A DNA stretch of 55,583 nucleotides from contig MNCI01033329.1 of the NCBI GenBank assembly GCA_015680685.1, forward strand, positions 264,380-319,962, given 5' to 3'. The position numbers and the translations under genes were made by a program. The notes below the pieces were generated by a model. It was not told the origin of the DNA and made no database searches. It saw only the letters and a list, made by a program, of their open reading frames with translations. The stretch is from Gnetum montanum. Taxonomy: Eukaryota > Streptophyta > Gnetopsida > Gnetales > Gnetaceae. Shown here one piece after another: positions 23,041-34,879 of the stretch (position 1 is the stretch's first letter; each line of letters begins with the position of its first letter).

Positions 23041-23350
23041 GATTCATGGCATCGCCATGATACAGACCACAGAGGACAAGGGAGTACGAATGAATAAACA
23101 AACACAAGGAAATCACGAAAGGGCTACTTTGGTGACCGAAGGCCGAAGGGCCAACTTTGGGTCATACGGAGAGGGACGGGACGTGTGAGGAAAACATTGC
23201 ATGTCCATGGATTGGCCTTTGGGAGCATCAAAGGTTCCACCATCACTCACACATTGACGTGTGTTTATTGGTCATTGCTAGTTTTTGCTGTTTTTCTCAT
23301 CTCTCTGCTGAAAAAACAAAAAACAAAAACAAAATAGAGTCAGCGTCATG
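23041..23350. promoter_or_regulatory. CpG-rich, promoter-like block
   Basis: About ten CpG dinucleotides fall in 300 bases (gcatcgcc, gaccgaaggccgaag, tacggagagggacggg and two gacgtg boxes), in a window where CpG is otherwise very scarce. The gacgtg boxes resemble ACGT-core bZIP sites, and a reversed CCAAT (attgg) sits near 23267. Retained CpG suggests a region not subject to dense methylation, as at an active promoter. No gene start could be tied to it. Confidence 0.35.
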
Positions 23351-23353
23351 AGT

Positions 23354-23501
23354 CATGAACATGATGACGGATGGGTGATTGCTTGTTCAACTTTTTTAAT
23401 AAAAAAATTGTTTGTAAAAAGAAAAAACATGAACATGATGACGGATGGGTGATTGCTTGTTCAACTTTTTTAATAAAAAAATTGTTTGTAAAAAGAAAAA
23501 A
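23354..23501. repeat. Perfect 74-bp tandem duplication, plus a diverged third copy
   Basis: Two copies (23354-23427 and 23428-23501) starting catgaacatgatgacgg look identical by eye. A diverged partial third copy starts at 23528 (catgaacatgatgacagatgg). The gtcatgagt lead-in also recurs before copies 1 and 3. Confidence 0.9.
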
Positions 23502-23582
23502 CAGGGTCATTGTCATGGGTCATGAGTCATGAACATGATGACAGATGGAATGATGCTTGTTCAAATTTTCTTAAAAATCTGT

Positions 23583-24180
23583 TTGCTTATGAGGCAACGA
23601 AGCCCACTAGCTCATGGCGGTAGGGTGCTATTCATAGGTTATGGTTGAAGAAAAGTATTAGTAGACATGATTTATTATAAATTTGGTTAAGTCTTGAGGC
23701 TTAATTTCATTCTTGGAAAGATTGGATTGAGTAACAAAAGGGTTTCATTTTATTGTTGTGATTTTGGTTGTAGAAATTATATGTTTGGCCAGATTATGGT
23801 TCTTGAGTAATGAAATAGATTCCATGCCCTCCATACCTTTGCAAATTTTCTTGCTTCAGTTTAATGTTGATATTGCAATCTTATGTGCAATTTTTAACCA
23901 TTAACAATATTTTGAATTTATATTGTACTTGTTCTATATTCTACAATGTTTTTTATGATTTATGAGATTTTGTTTTTTTTTAAATTAATATATTTGAATT
24001 TTTTCTATCCCATCCCCCTACGAACTTGTCCCCACTTTTTCTTGAGGCACACGTACCAAAACATGTTCACATTCCTAGCTTCCACAAATCAAATTCTTTT
24101 GATGCATAGTAAAATACTCATCGTGACATAAATTGTCATCTAGAAATTTACAAAGTTACTTTGTAATGGAAATGCAACTG
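23583..24180. other. Intergenic, nothing recognised
   Basis: Noncoding sequence between the 74-bp repeat and the exon-like fragment. Confidence 0.5.
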
Positions 24181-24531
24181 CTAAAATTTTAATCCCGAGG
24201 CGATGCTAAGTTCCTGTGAAATAGGAATTCCAACCTCATGCTGTTGAGCCTTATCATAACCTAGCCAGTCAGAAGGGACTGGAATTGGGTCAAATAACAT
24301 TGTGTGGATCTGGTCTTTCACACTTCCATTGCACACAGAGAAGCCATCAGTATGATGGTACAAGAAATGAATGCTGTGAGTAACTTCAAAGGCCGATTTC
24401 ATTGCTTTGGTGTTAAGCCAAGCCTTCCCTTCGTTTGATTGCATAGGTTTTGGATAGACTTTAGCTACTTCTCAAATGGATTCAATCATCATCTGTCTTA
24501 GTATACGCTTCTTCTTTGCTGATTCCCTCAT
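24181..24531 (-). pseudogene. Exon-like fragment of an unrecognised protein (possible host gene 3' exon)
   Basis: On minus a frame runs from ATG at 24531 (MRESAKKKRILRQMMIES) to a stop at 24181, 116 codons, with one in-frame TGA at 24474-24472 (likely from CGA). The composition is protein-like and unlike the neighbouring TE relics, with mixed residues and motifs such as FLYHHTDGFSVCNGS, VKDQIHTMLFDP and VPSDWLGYDKAQQHE. Just upstream, TACTAAG followed by TTAG looks like a branch point and splice acceptor, so it could be a last exon whose upstream exons were displaced when the LINE landed at about 24600. I do not recognise the family. Confidence 0.45.
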
Positions 24532-24599
24532 CTTTTATCGTCTAACTTAGTATATGCAAAGCTTGTTCTTCTCTATACATTTTTCATATGGATGCTAAT

Positions 24600-26256
24600 A
24601 TGTTAATAGGACCTAGTGGGAAAAATATTTTAAAGTCTTTATGGAATGCAATAAAAAACCTTACTTGTAATATTGGTTAGATTAACGAGTGTTAGTGAAC
24701 TACTGTAGAGTCAGAAATTATGCTAGATGATTTGGAAAGCAATTTGCTAAGTGTCAAGTTAAAGAAGATCTTACAGAATCTGTAGAGCAAATACAAATTC
24801 TTTTAAACTAAAATTATATTGGTTTTGAAACTCAAAAAACCTTAGCTAAACCTTGTTATGCTAAAGAATGTTAGAATGCTTTTGAAGCTAAAAGTGCTCT
24901 CACTAGAAGTTACATGAATTAGCTAAGAATTGAAGATGAACCTTGCAAGAAATTTTTTAAATTTTTAAAAGGAAATGGTCAAGTACCTAAACTAGAATTA
25001 CTTTATATAAATGATTCCATTATTAAAGATCGTAAAACTATTAATAATTTTAACAAATCATTTTCTTTATATTTTTTCTTTTGAAGGTTTTTGCAAGGAA
25101 TCCTTCTAGGCCTCTAGTATGCATATTCCTTATCTTATAATAGAAGTGCATCAAAGTATTCTTGAAGTAGAAATTACAACAGAAGAAATCAAAGTAGTTG
25201 CCTTTAGTTTAGTAGTTAGTAAAGCTCCAGGTTTTGATGGTTTTCCTAATGAATTTATTAAGAATCATTAGAACATTGTTTGAGATGATTTCTTTTATGT
25301 TTCTGAAAAAGCCATGAAAAATGTTTTTCTTGGTAAAAATATTAATAAAGGTATGATTCATCTTCTTCCTAAGAATAAAAATATTTAACATATTGGTAAT
25401 TGGACACCTATTACTCTTCTTAATAATACTAATAAAATTTTAGCTAACTGCATAGGTTGCTAAATTAAAAAGGTTATTGAAGATATCATTAGACTTAAGA
25501 AAAATGATTTTGTTAAAGGTAGATATATCCTAAATAATGTTATTGTAGCTTAGGAGAGAATGTCATGGCCTTGTGATACTAACCAATACATTGATTTTAT
25601 TAAGTTAGATTATGCTAAAACTTATGACAAGATTGAATAAAATTTTATTATTTCTTGTCTCTATATACTAGGATTTGGTGATTATTTTATTTGTCTTGTT
25701 CATACTATATTCACTAATGCTAATGCTTAAGTTGCTACTAATTTTAAATTAAGTTCCTCCTTTTCTCTTCAATAATTAATTTGCCAATATTATCCTTTAT
25801 TTCTATATATTTTCATTATTATTGCAAACTTTCTTTTTCATAATCTGCATTATGATCTACAAAGGAATATCATTGATGAAATCTCAACTGATGATCAAGG
25901 TATGTAATTTCTTAACATGCACTTTGCAACTGATTATTTTTTTATGATAAAAATTTCTTTGTAACATAACAATACTCTTTTAGTAAGAGTGAAGGATTAT
26001 TGTATGTTATTTGGCTTTTAAATCAATTGACAAAAATTTGCTATTTATTAAAATGGTAATATTAATGATTATGTTACTTTCAAGTCTTGGAAAATCTTTA
26101 AAAACAAATTCTTTCTTTAAAATTTTAGAAATACCTTTTTCTTTTGAGCCTAATATTACTATTTTGTGGAATTATGTGATGGATAAAATTGAAAAGAATC
26201 TTAATAAATGGAAATAAAAAAAGCTCATCCTTATTGAGAAAGTTTTATTTATTAAG
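24600..26256 (+). pseudogene. LINE (L1-like) reverse transcriptase ORF2 remnant, broken by element E
   Basis: Non-LTR reverse transcriptase, used for target-primed reverse transcription. Plus translation gives the plant LINE landmarks in order: EITTEEIKVVAFSLV, KAPGFDGFPNEFIKNHW, GMIHLLPKN, WTPITLLNNTNKILA, GRYILNNVIVAWERM (after a TAG), FIKLDYAKTYDKIEWNF, and the active-site box as HFATDYFF at about 25920-25940. The canonical box is FADD; here the first catalytic Asp is Thr (act at 25929-25931). Frameshifts and TAG/TAA codons are frequent. The endonuclease domain is not seen upstream, so it is probably 5'-truncated. The 3' end is cut by the E LTR at 26257. Confidence 0.9.
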
Positions 26257-27242
26257 TGATGAAGCATCATTTGTTAAGCGTATTAGTCAAGTGCAATATC
26301 ATAGATGCTACGTCACATTTGCATTAATACATCCCTATTGATGCATCTTAGTTAGTTACTACATTGCATTTTCTATGTCACATCTGCTACATCATAGTTA
26401 TGTCAACACATATGCATTGACACAACCTCATCAATACATATACATCAATGAAGACTAAGATGTGTCAATGCATATGCAGTCTCCATATTTACCAATAAAT
26501 ATGTGAGCATCCACCAAATATTTAGTACCATTTGGTTAGTAGTGTAGTCAAACTCTTCTAGTCTTCTTTTGTAATCTTAGCAAACAATCAGTGTGTGCTT
26601 ATAGTGTAGATTTGAGTTAATTATACAACATCTTACTTAACTGGCATTATACTAGAATATAATTCATGGCCAACAATAAGATCAAGATTGATTCATATTT
26701 ATTACAACACTTTGACTTAGCATAGATTTACCTTCAATGCAATTTACTTTCTATGTACTTAATTAATATTTAAATTTATGTTCAAATTAATGATTGGAAA
26801 AATGAGCATGATCATTTTTAGTGTAAACATATATTTTATTGAAAGTTTCATGAGTACTATTTCTTGATTCATCCAATAGCATAATACTTGATAATCCCAA
26901 CAACGAATACATGAGTTTAGGACATGTACAATGAGCATGCACTCATCACCCTTAGGTTAGCTTAGGATTTAATTTTATTATTAATTAGATTAAACATGGA
27001 ATTTTAATGTTATTAATTAGTTTAGCTCAAAGCCCAAACAACATCAAAATCATATGCCTTACTTTAGATTAAATCATATGGGATAGAACTACTACTAGTT
27101 CAAGTGAGAAGATAGTGACTTGTGATCAATGCTTAATGATCTAAATAGCATACTACTCCCATGCATAGAATTCGACCATATTGTGCTAGAATACTTATGA
27201 TCTATATAGTTGGGCATAGGGGACTCTCACTACTCCTCATTA
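26257..27242 (+). repeat. 5' LTR of element E
   Basis: It begins tgatgaag, the same start as the B LTR read in element orientation, and ends gttgggcatagggg...ctcctcatta. That end aligns with the D LTR end (gttgagtgtagggg...ctcatca). The primer site follows immediately. Confidence 0.7.
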
Positions 27243-27258
27243 ATGCTATTTTTGAGGA
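27243..27258 (+). other. Primer binding site of E (decayed)
   Basis: atgctatttttgagga aligns with D's tggcgccattgccaggga with transitions and a short deletion. Confidence 0.6.
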
Positions 27259-27372
27259 TGGTGCAAGTGATCTAGATTAGTTATATTATAAATAGTCATT
27301 GTAAAATAATTATTGATTTATCTTTTAGGAAAATTTAAATTTTTAGTTATACATATATTATTAAGTAAAAAT

Positions 27373-29578
27373 ATGTTTTTTTCACATAAGGATGATAGTT
27401 CACCACATGATGAGAACATTGGTAAGAGTAGTAATAGGATTTATATTGAAGAAAATTGGGGTGAATCACTATAAGCAAGGATCTTGTATGCTTATTTTGA
27501 TGCTTACTACATTCAAAGACTATGTTCAACTATCATGAACAATCTTAGAGAGGATGGAACAAGTTCTTGAATAAGAAGGCTCTCAAGGCCTAGGACCTCT
27601 AGCAAACTTACAAAAGATAAACTAAAATATCATAGGAGAAGATATAAGAACCATTATAGTTCTCCTAGTTCTTCATGTTCATGTTCATCTTCATCATTTA
27701 GTTTTGATGAAGATAAACATAGGTATGGAGATAGAGCTCCACTAAGGAATTGAGATGAAATTAGAAATAAGGATCAAAGACAAGATAAAAGGTACCAAAT
27801 AAAGCATATATGAGACAATCATAATTGGGAAAATAGAGATAAAGATTATAACTAATACATCTCCAATGATGATGAACCTTTATTGGTTGCCAGAAGCATG
27901 TTATAGGAGTATTGGAACCTAAATAAGCTAAACATAAGGACATCCCAAGATTTATAGAAGTTTATAACTCAATGCTACCTATTAGAATTACACCTATAAC
28001 ATGGGGTTACTAGGCCAAGACCCATACCAATAGGATGATCCCTTATTGTTACTAAAAGAATGATATAAATAAGAAAAATAGTAAGATGTCCTACAAGCAT
28101 TAAAGAAAAAGTTACATTAAATGACTTGACATGAATAACATTCCTAAATATGAGGGATGTTACAATTATAATCTATAACATTATTTACAAGTCTTCTATG
28201 ATGCTTGCATTTTGTAGAATATTGAAAGTGACAAAATCTTAAACTCTTTCCTAGGATACTAATCAAAAAGGATAAAAGTTGGTACAGATTTTTGGAACCA
28301 GATTCAATACACTAGTGGTCTATAATGCTCAAGATTTTCAATTAGAAGTACCAAACCTACTCTAGAGTATCCAATCTAAAGAAATATATCCAAGGAGAGC
28401 TATGCAAAAGGGAGAACATAGAGAAGTATAACTTGGATCCAATCCTTTGTAAGAAGAAGGTCCATATCTATGATTAGGAAAAAGAGGAACCTCTTAACAA
28501 GGTGATTTCACATAAAGCCTTGTTGATAAAAAAGTTCATTATTAAGATTGCAACAAAGATAGATAAGATGTGGAATTTAATGGATGAAAAAATTGCAACT
28601 ACCTTGAAAATCATGAAAGAAATGATAAAGAAGAAATAAGTAAAAGATCAAGATAAGAAGAGAAAAAAGAATAAGGAAATAGGTAGGGACACTTGCTGGC
28701 ATAATAGAAAACATGCAATAATTATAGAGGTTATAAACTTAGACTTAGAGGAGCATGATAAATGTGAAATCTATCAATATGAATATCCAAATGTTGTTGC
28801 CTACTTATATTACATCTACAAGAGTATGGAGCTTTTGCATTGACTCCCAAATTCATGGAAAAGAAAATGCCCAAAAAATTACCTTATTTATAAAGAAATT
28901 ATAGATAGTCCTACAACTAATAGTTCTATCCAAGAGGGACTCCTCCTCAACCTAAAGACTATTATCAACAATAATGCTAAAACTCGTAATCATGAAGGAT
29001 GTCGTCACCAAATTAATAATACCTCTATCTTTACAAAGATCCATATGGATATTATGTTCAATAATTTATTTCTCCAAATGGTTCTACTATCCATGCCTCA
29101 ACTCACTACTACTACTCTCTTGAATACCATCAACCCACAACATCTCTTGTGGAATCATCATATTGTACCTCTCACCATCCATCATATCCTCAATACTCTC
29201 ATACTTCTCTCCAACATATGCACCACCAATAATATAGGAAGAATTAACACTAGAACCTCAACAGAAGAATACCATTAATGTTTTGAACATACAAGTGAAT
29301 GATAATATTAGTAGCTTTAAGCATAATCCTCAAAAAAAAAATTTCTTTAAGATAATTCCCACATGTGTAGATAAAACTAGTAGGCTTAGTAACTCATTAA
29401 AACTAGTGCAAGGTCAATATGGTACAACTTTCTTCCTTATAAAAACAATACCTCCTAATCCTACACAAAATCCAACAACCATCACCACTTCAAATAAAAA
29501 CATAAAAACTATACATGGCATTATGAAGAGAAATAAAATTTCATACATTACTTATAATGATAAAGGGTGTAGTTGATG
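27373..29578 (+). pseudogene. gag remnant of element E
   Basis: The ATG at 27373 (MFFSHKDDSS) matches the D gag start (MPSSHKSNSP) at a similar distance from the primer site. The gag core lies near 28130-28390 (NIPKYEGCYNYN, then YLQVFYDACIL, paralleling D). A C-terminal segment CEIYQYEYPN (about 28760) matches B's CDIYQYEHPR, and PYGYYVQ (about 29040) matches the same motif in B. Stops are abundant. The open stretches at 29045-29278 and 29283-29576 are parts of this region, not separate genes. Confidence 0.75.
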
Positions 29579-30010
29579 GTTGAAAGTTTAAAGAGCTAAT
29601 AAAATCATCATACTAGCTCATAAAATACTTGAGAAATTAGTATGTGTGAAAAACCATGTCTACACAATAGCAACTAAACCAAAAGAGATCTAGTGGCTAG
29701 GAAATGAGAATACAAAACTATTTAAAATATGCATGGAGACATCAAACCCACTTATTAGCTCTTGTTTTAAGAAAATAAACTAAACAAAAAACTTACAAAA
29801 GAACATTCTACACCCTAAACATACACTTAAAAAAAGTGATTAACCAAAAGACCTACAAAACTAAAAATAGAACATAAAAAAATATATTTAGATCCTCTCA
29901 TATAGAAATATCTTCTAGTTGAGCTAGATATATGTATCCAAATGATCAAAACCTAATTATCATATATATTTAATGGGGTAACAAGTCAAAAAATAAATAA
30001 CTAAAGATGA
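29579..30010. other. Decayed end of E before the C insertion
   Basis: Presumably E interior after gag. No protease or RT motif is readable. The last five bases (gatga) are the left target duplicate of C. Confidence 0.5.
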
Positions 30011-30894
30011 TGATGAGTGGTTGAAGGTACCCCTAAGCCCAACCATATGAATCACGAAGCATTTGCATACAATTTGGTCAAATTTCCCAAACTCTCTAGT
30101 TTCCGATGCATTAGTCTTCTAGGAAGTGAACCTTGTCCTAATGGTTGTTCGTTGTCTTTCCAATTACATTTGTGAAGTACAAAGGTATGGTTAAGTATAA
30201 TCAAGGCATATGATTTTTGTCATTTTATGTTTTGTGTTATTTGATACATAAAGAGAGAGATAGAGTAATTGAATAACTAATTTAATTTAACTAACTAACT
30301 AATCCTAACATAAGCATCTAATCCCACTTTCCATACATGTTCTAAACCCACATATTCACTGTTGGATTACCAAGCACCACGCTACTAGGCATACCAAGCA
30401 ATAACATTATTTGGATTACCAAGTGAATACATGTTTACACTTGAAATAGTTGTGCTTATGTATTTAATTTATCTAGCTTATTTTTCTTAATTACTGGAAA
30501 ACATTGAACAAATAACACAAAGCATCAAATGCATGAATAAAATATCTAAACTGTCCAGAATGCTGCAAGGTTTATCAAGAAGCTCATCTTTATTGCTGCA
30601 CACATTGTTGTGCTCAAGTACAACTATGCTTGAATAAAGATCCATACACTCAATGACTCCTATTTTAGGCACTCAGGAAAATATTCTAAATTTTGAATGT
30701 AAAAATTGAAAGAGTTCGGTTACTACTATGATTTCTAATGCTCATAAACATGGCTGGGAGCTCATATTTATAGTTTTTACTCATAGGTTGTGTCAATGGG
30801 GGCCCATAGATGTGGCAAATGCTACATCAACATGGTCCCATCAACGAGGCCAGATTAATGTGGGCTTGTTGACATGACATTTTGACACTCATCG
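30011..30894 (-). repeat. 3' LTR of element C
   Basis: Read on plus it starts tgatgagtggttgaaggtacccc, as does 52158, and ends cactcatcg. It keeps ~230 bases (about 30480-30750) that are deleted from the 5' LTR. A minus TATA-like TATAAATATG lies near 30770-30760. Its neighbour at 30895-30905 is the polypurine tract. Confidence 0.88.
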
Positions 30895-30908
30895 TACCCC
30901 CATGACTA
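30895..30908 (-). other. Polypurine tract of C
   Basis: Minus reads CATGGGGGTA directly before the LTR. B has the matching TGTGGAGGTA at the same place. Confidence 0.65.
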
Positions 30909-31102
30909 AATAAAATTTCATCCTTAAGTTCCTTTACAAAATTGGAAAGATATGGGATTATTGACTGACTCTTAACAACACAAACTAACTTGACAAAACT
31001 AAGTGCCTGAGTATACAGATCAACACATTACAAAAATTGTGGTGTTCATGACACAAAATTGAACACCATGACATGACTACATAAAATTGGACAACACATC
31101 CT

Positions 31103-32006
31103 CTAATTGCATGAAGGAGATGGAGAAGATTAGACAATCCTAGATGATGGAGGCTCTTGAGGTTCTAAAGGACCTTCACAGGCTTCAAGCACATGTAGTA
31201 GTTGAGGCAACTATGACGGTCCTATGTTAGCTACAACCTCTAGTGGAAGGCAAAAGGAATCAAGTAATTCCTTCATCTTCTCCTCCTTACTCTAGGAATC
31301 ATTCATAATCCACATAGTATCACCAATGTGGGCTAGAATGGGGACACCCATAGATAGGGCATTATTGGAAACATTTCTTTTACATTGATAAACCAGGTAG
31401 CAAACTATTTGCATTTGATGTTGAACACCCTGATTATGTTCTATAGCTCTTAGTAGTCATTCATCCTCCTAGCTAGGTTCTTGGCAATTGATTATTGATT
31501 AGTGAATCATGCCTTGAGAACTTTGAGTTTAGTGTTTGCCTTTATAAGCTTTTCTTTGGTGTTCTTGTGATTCTTGAACTTGGCCTCATACAGCAAATAT
31601 GAGATGGCCACTTACTTCTCTAATTCAAAATGTGACTGTTTGGCGATCAACATGGCTAGATTTACATAATAAAGATTGGAAAGCTTCATGTACTCTATCA
31701 TCTCTTTGATCTGCAACTCCTTCATGCATATTTCCACTTTGTTAAAGGCATTCATCCCATCAACAATGTGTTGCCATAATTCTTTTCCTTACTAAAGTTT
31801 CTAGAGAATTTCATTCACTTTCACCTTCACCAACTAGATGGCTTTTTCATTTACTTCCTTCTGTAGACCCACCTATTCTCTATAATGGTCCTTGACTCTT
31901 TCAAATTTGAGAGCCTTCAATTTTTAGGTGGCTACCTCAATCATATTTTTATTAGCAAAGAGCACATACTACCTCTATGAAGAGATTTCTATTTTTTGTT
32001 GCCAAT
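31103..32006 (-). pseudogene. Accessory reading frame of C, C-terminal part (coiled-coil)
   Basis: This continues, across the B insertion, the minus-strand frame at 43861-41889. From about 31990 it reads as a charged helical protein (KLKALKFERVKDHYRE, LQKEVNEKA, CMKELQIKEMIEYMKL, KNTKEKLIKANTKLKVLKA) with Leu/Lys/Glu patterning typical of a coiled coil. It ends Pro/Ser-rich (EACEGPLEPQEPPSS) at a TAG at 31105-31103, about 200 bases before the LTR. Most in-frame stops are TAG or TAA where Gln or Trp would fit. Frame changes occur near the junction and near 31400. The position between pol and 3' LTR is that of the Athila env-like gene, but no signal peptide or membrane segment is evident in this part. 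Confidence 0.6.
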
Positions 32007-32805
32007 TGATGAGCAATGAAGTACCCCTACATCCAACCATATGAATCACTAAGGCGTTTATGTGCGATCTGGTCAAATTTTGTGGACCTATAGTTCTCCA
32101 TTTCACTAGTTCCTCTAAAAATTGAAATGGACATTGAGAACATTTGGTGTCTTTCCAACTACTCTTGTGAGGCTCAAGGGTATGGTTTAAGTGTAATTGA
32201 GGTACATGATTTTTCTCATTTTATGTTTTATAAGTTTAATCACCTACAACAATAATGAAAGGTAGAGTAATTTAAGATATAATTTTTCTACTACCTAGCT
32301 AGCCTAACACAAGTACCTATCCCACTTTCTTGGACATATCCTAAACACATATAATGCTACTAGGTTACCAAATGTTAAGCATTGTTGGGTTACCAAGCAC
32401 TATATGTATGCTTGAAGTGCTCATGCACATGTTCATTAATAACTAGAAATTAATTTAATTTAAATACATTTAAAGGAAATGTTAATCTATTCTTAATGCT
32501 GCAAGGATTGTCAAAAGAGTTTGTTTTTATTCCCATCGCACTACTATGCTCAGGTACATTAGTATTCAAAAAAATATTTGTACACACTTAGACTCCTACT
32601 ACGGGCACTCAAAAAATATTCTAACTTTGTAGAAAACAAATTACAAGAGCATCATTACTTTGATTGAAAAACAATATGAAAAAATGATGCCAAATCGTAA
32701 GCCCAAGTGCTATATTTATAGGCTCTTGTACAACCCCCAACATCAAATATCTAACATCACATCTGGGCTCCAACATCAGAGTAGACGAAGAAATGTACTT
32801 CATCA
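32007..32805 (-). repeat. 3' LTR of element B
   Basis: Pairs with 41117-41888: shared ccaaccatatgaatcact, gtcaaattttgtgga, acctagctagcctaacacaag and the gggcactcaaaaaata block. On minus it starts TGATGAAGTACATTTC and ends CTCATCA. A TATA-like TATAAATATA lies near 32743-32734. Confidence 0.92.
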
Positions 32806-32820
32806 TACCTCCACAACTAA
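32806..32820 (-). other. Polypurine tract of B
   Basis: Minus TGTGGAGGTA abuts the 3' LTR. Flanking bases match the same spot in C. Confidence 0.65.
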
Positions 32821-34870
32821 ATAAAAACTCATCCTTAAGTGAAGAAGATAAGGAAAAAGTTCCTTACAAAATATTGCGAAGGTATGGGTTTATTGACTAA
32901 CATACAAACTAACTCAGATGGAATAGATAGACTCTAAGTGCCCAAGTATATAGGTTACATACTTTACAAAATTGGATGTTCATAATAAAAGAAGTGAACA
33001 CCTTGGATACAACTAACATCTAAAACTTGTTGGTAGTTGAAGAATGAGAGAGAAGATCCCATGATCATGAACAGTCCTCATCATGTGGTACTGCCACATC
33101 ATCCTTAGTGAATATAGTCCCACTTCTAGTCCATGCTTCCTAGTGCAATCACAACAAAATCATGAATTAGTATGCAATGTGTAGCACATAGCTATTAAAT
33201 GCCTTGTCTCATTGGTGGTTACACTTAGCTAGGTTGTGATTGTGGTAGATTAATTCCTTTAGTAGTGTTAGTGGGAAGGCTAACAAATAGGATAAAATAG
33301 ATAAGTGATCCATTAAATTTGAAAAATTTCAACACAAGAAAATATTTGAAGAGGATGTAAGAATTCACAACAATAAAAAGGAAAGTTCATTGAAAACTAT
33401 TGTGAAGATGTGCACAATTGGATGTCATTGATGAGATAAACAAAATAATTTGATTGTAAGAGTGTCTAAGAATAAAGAATTTAACTACCCAACCAAAAGA
33501 TATGCAAGTGGGTCCTTCCCAAAGCAAGCATAGGCCTTTCATGCCCTTACATAACTTCAAACCAAAGAGTCTATGGGCCTTGTTGATGATTAATGGTTAT
33601 GGAAGGTTAAGTACAAAAACCCAAAAGAAACTACCTAAGAATTCCAACACATCAAACTAGGACATCAGACTAGAACATGAAACTGGCAATGAGGTGAGAC
33701 ATGGAAAGCATAGATGGATAAGAGAGAGAGTGGAATGGAGTTTCTAATTAAGGTCACATGAAGTCCCTTGTGGATTTTATGGTTGAATGACTTGATAAGA
33801 TTCATCATTAGTGCAAACCAAAACCAACCACATTCAGTGACCTTGCATTACCATTCTAAGACTAGTCCATTCCCTGAGACATAAGAGTGCCCCATAAAAC
33901 AACCACCATTCCTTATTAGAGAAGAAAAGAGAAGTAGGAAGTAAGGAAGGGCCTTAGTAAGAGGGGACCTTTAAGCATGGGTAACATGTCTTTCTAGTTC
34001 CATAACTAGTGCTTATAGCTCATTTATTGTGTCTAAGAGGTGTGCTTTGAATTTTCATTAATTTTTTATTTTATTATTTTATTTTATTTTTGCAATGAGA
34101 ACCACACCATGCAAAGACTTAATAAACTTCATTTTATTGGTTGACATGAAACAATAAGAAATCCATGAAAGCACACATGCACCTAGGAAAATAAAAAGGC
34201 ACAAAGAATATTGAATCCCCTTAAAGTCTCACCCTATTCAAACCTTTGAATCCTTTTCAATTCCAAAAACTACCAAAGTTAAAAGTTCGTTAAATTTCAT
34301 TAATGAAAAAGGGACTACACATTTTTAGAATAGGTAAAATCATAGAGTTTATGAATGGAAGGATGTTGTGGACTCACTAATTATTGCATGAAAAAGAACC
34401 ATGTCCTAATCATTAGTAATAAAATTTAAAGCTAGAATTTAGACATCAACAATCAAATAACAAAAATAGTACATACCACCATCAAGCAACACATTACCAC
34501 TGTATCTAGCACTTATTAACAAAAAGTTAGAAAGTCACACCAAAATAAAAGAAAATATAAAAGAAGGTATAAAATTTTTAAGAAATAGCAAATGTACTAA
34601 TGATGGTGTAAAACAAAAATTAGAAAAGCTTAATAACATAAAAGCAAAAATATGTAAAATAAAGAATGTGTAAAACAAAAAGTTGCAGAACAAAAAGATG
34701 AAAAACTAAGAAGCCATTTATATGGTTAGCATGGATGGCCATCTCCTCCAAGACTAACTTGAAAGGAGGAGATCTAAGATATGGAGCATGGTTGTCCATC
34801 TGATGAGGTGTTTTTTGTATTAGCTGGCTTATACTTGTGGAAAGGTTTGATTTTTTAGATGTTGAATAGC
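32821..34870 (-). other. Noncoding 3' region of element B
   Basis: The part next to the PPT matches C 30905-31070, and 33420-34870 matches C 44600-45870 (caaccaa-agatat, gcatgggtaacatgtctttctag and others). The C accessory frame falls between these two matching blocks and is missing here. No coding frame was recognised. Confidence 0.7.
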
Positions 34871-34879
34871 TATTTCTTA

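Larger units (their letters stand above)
26257..30010 (+). mobile_element. Ty3/Athila-like element E, left part (interrupted by C)
   Basis: Plus-strand element with a 5' LTR (26257-27242), a decayed primer site and a gag region. The gag start and core match element D in order. It stops at 30010 where element C inserted, and no pol is present in the window. Its right-hand continuation may start at 52802. It lies inside the LINE. Confidence 0.75.

Noticed and set aside
29045-29576. Two adjacent plus-strand ORFs (77 and 97 codons) as independent genes
   Set aside because: The first overlaps the PYGYY linker of element E gag in another frame, and both lie within the gag relic.
30011-32805. LTRs at 30011 and 32007 as the two ends of one small 2.8-kb element
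   Set aside because: Both have a polypurine tract on the same (right) side, so both are 3' LTRs. They belong to different subfamilies, which match 52158 and 41117 respectively, and the target duplications confirm those pairs.
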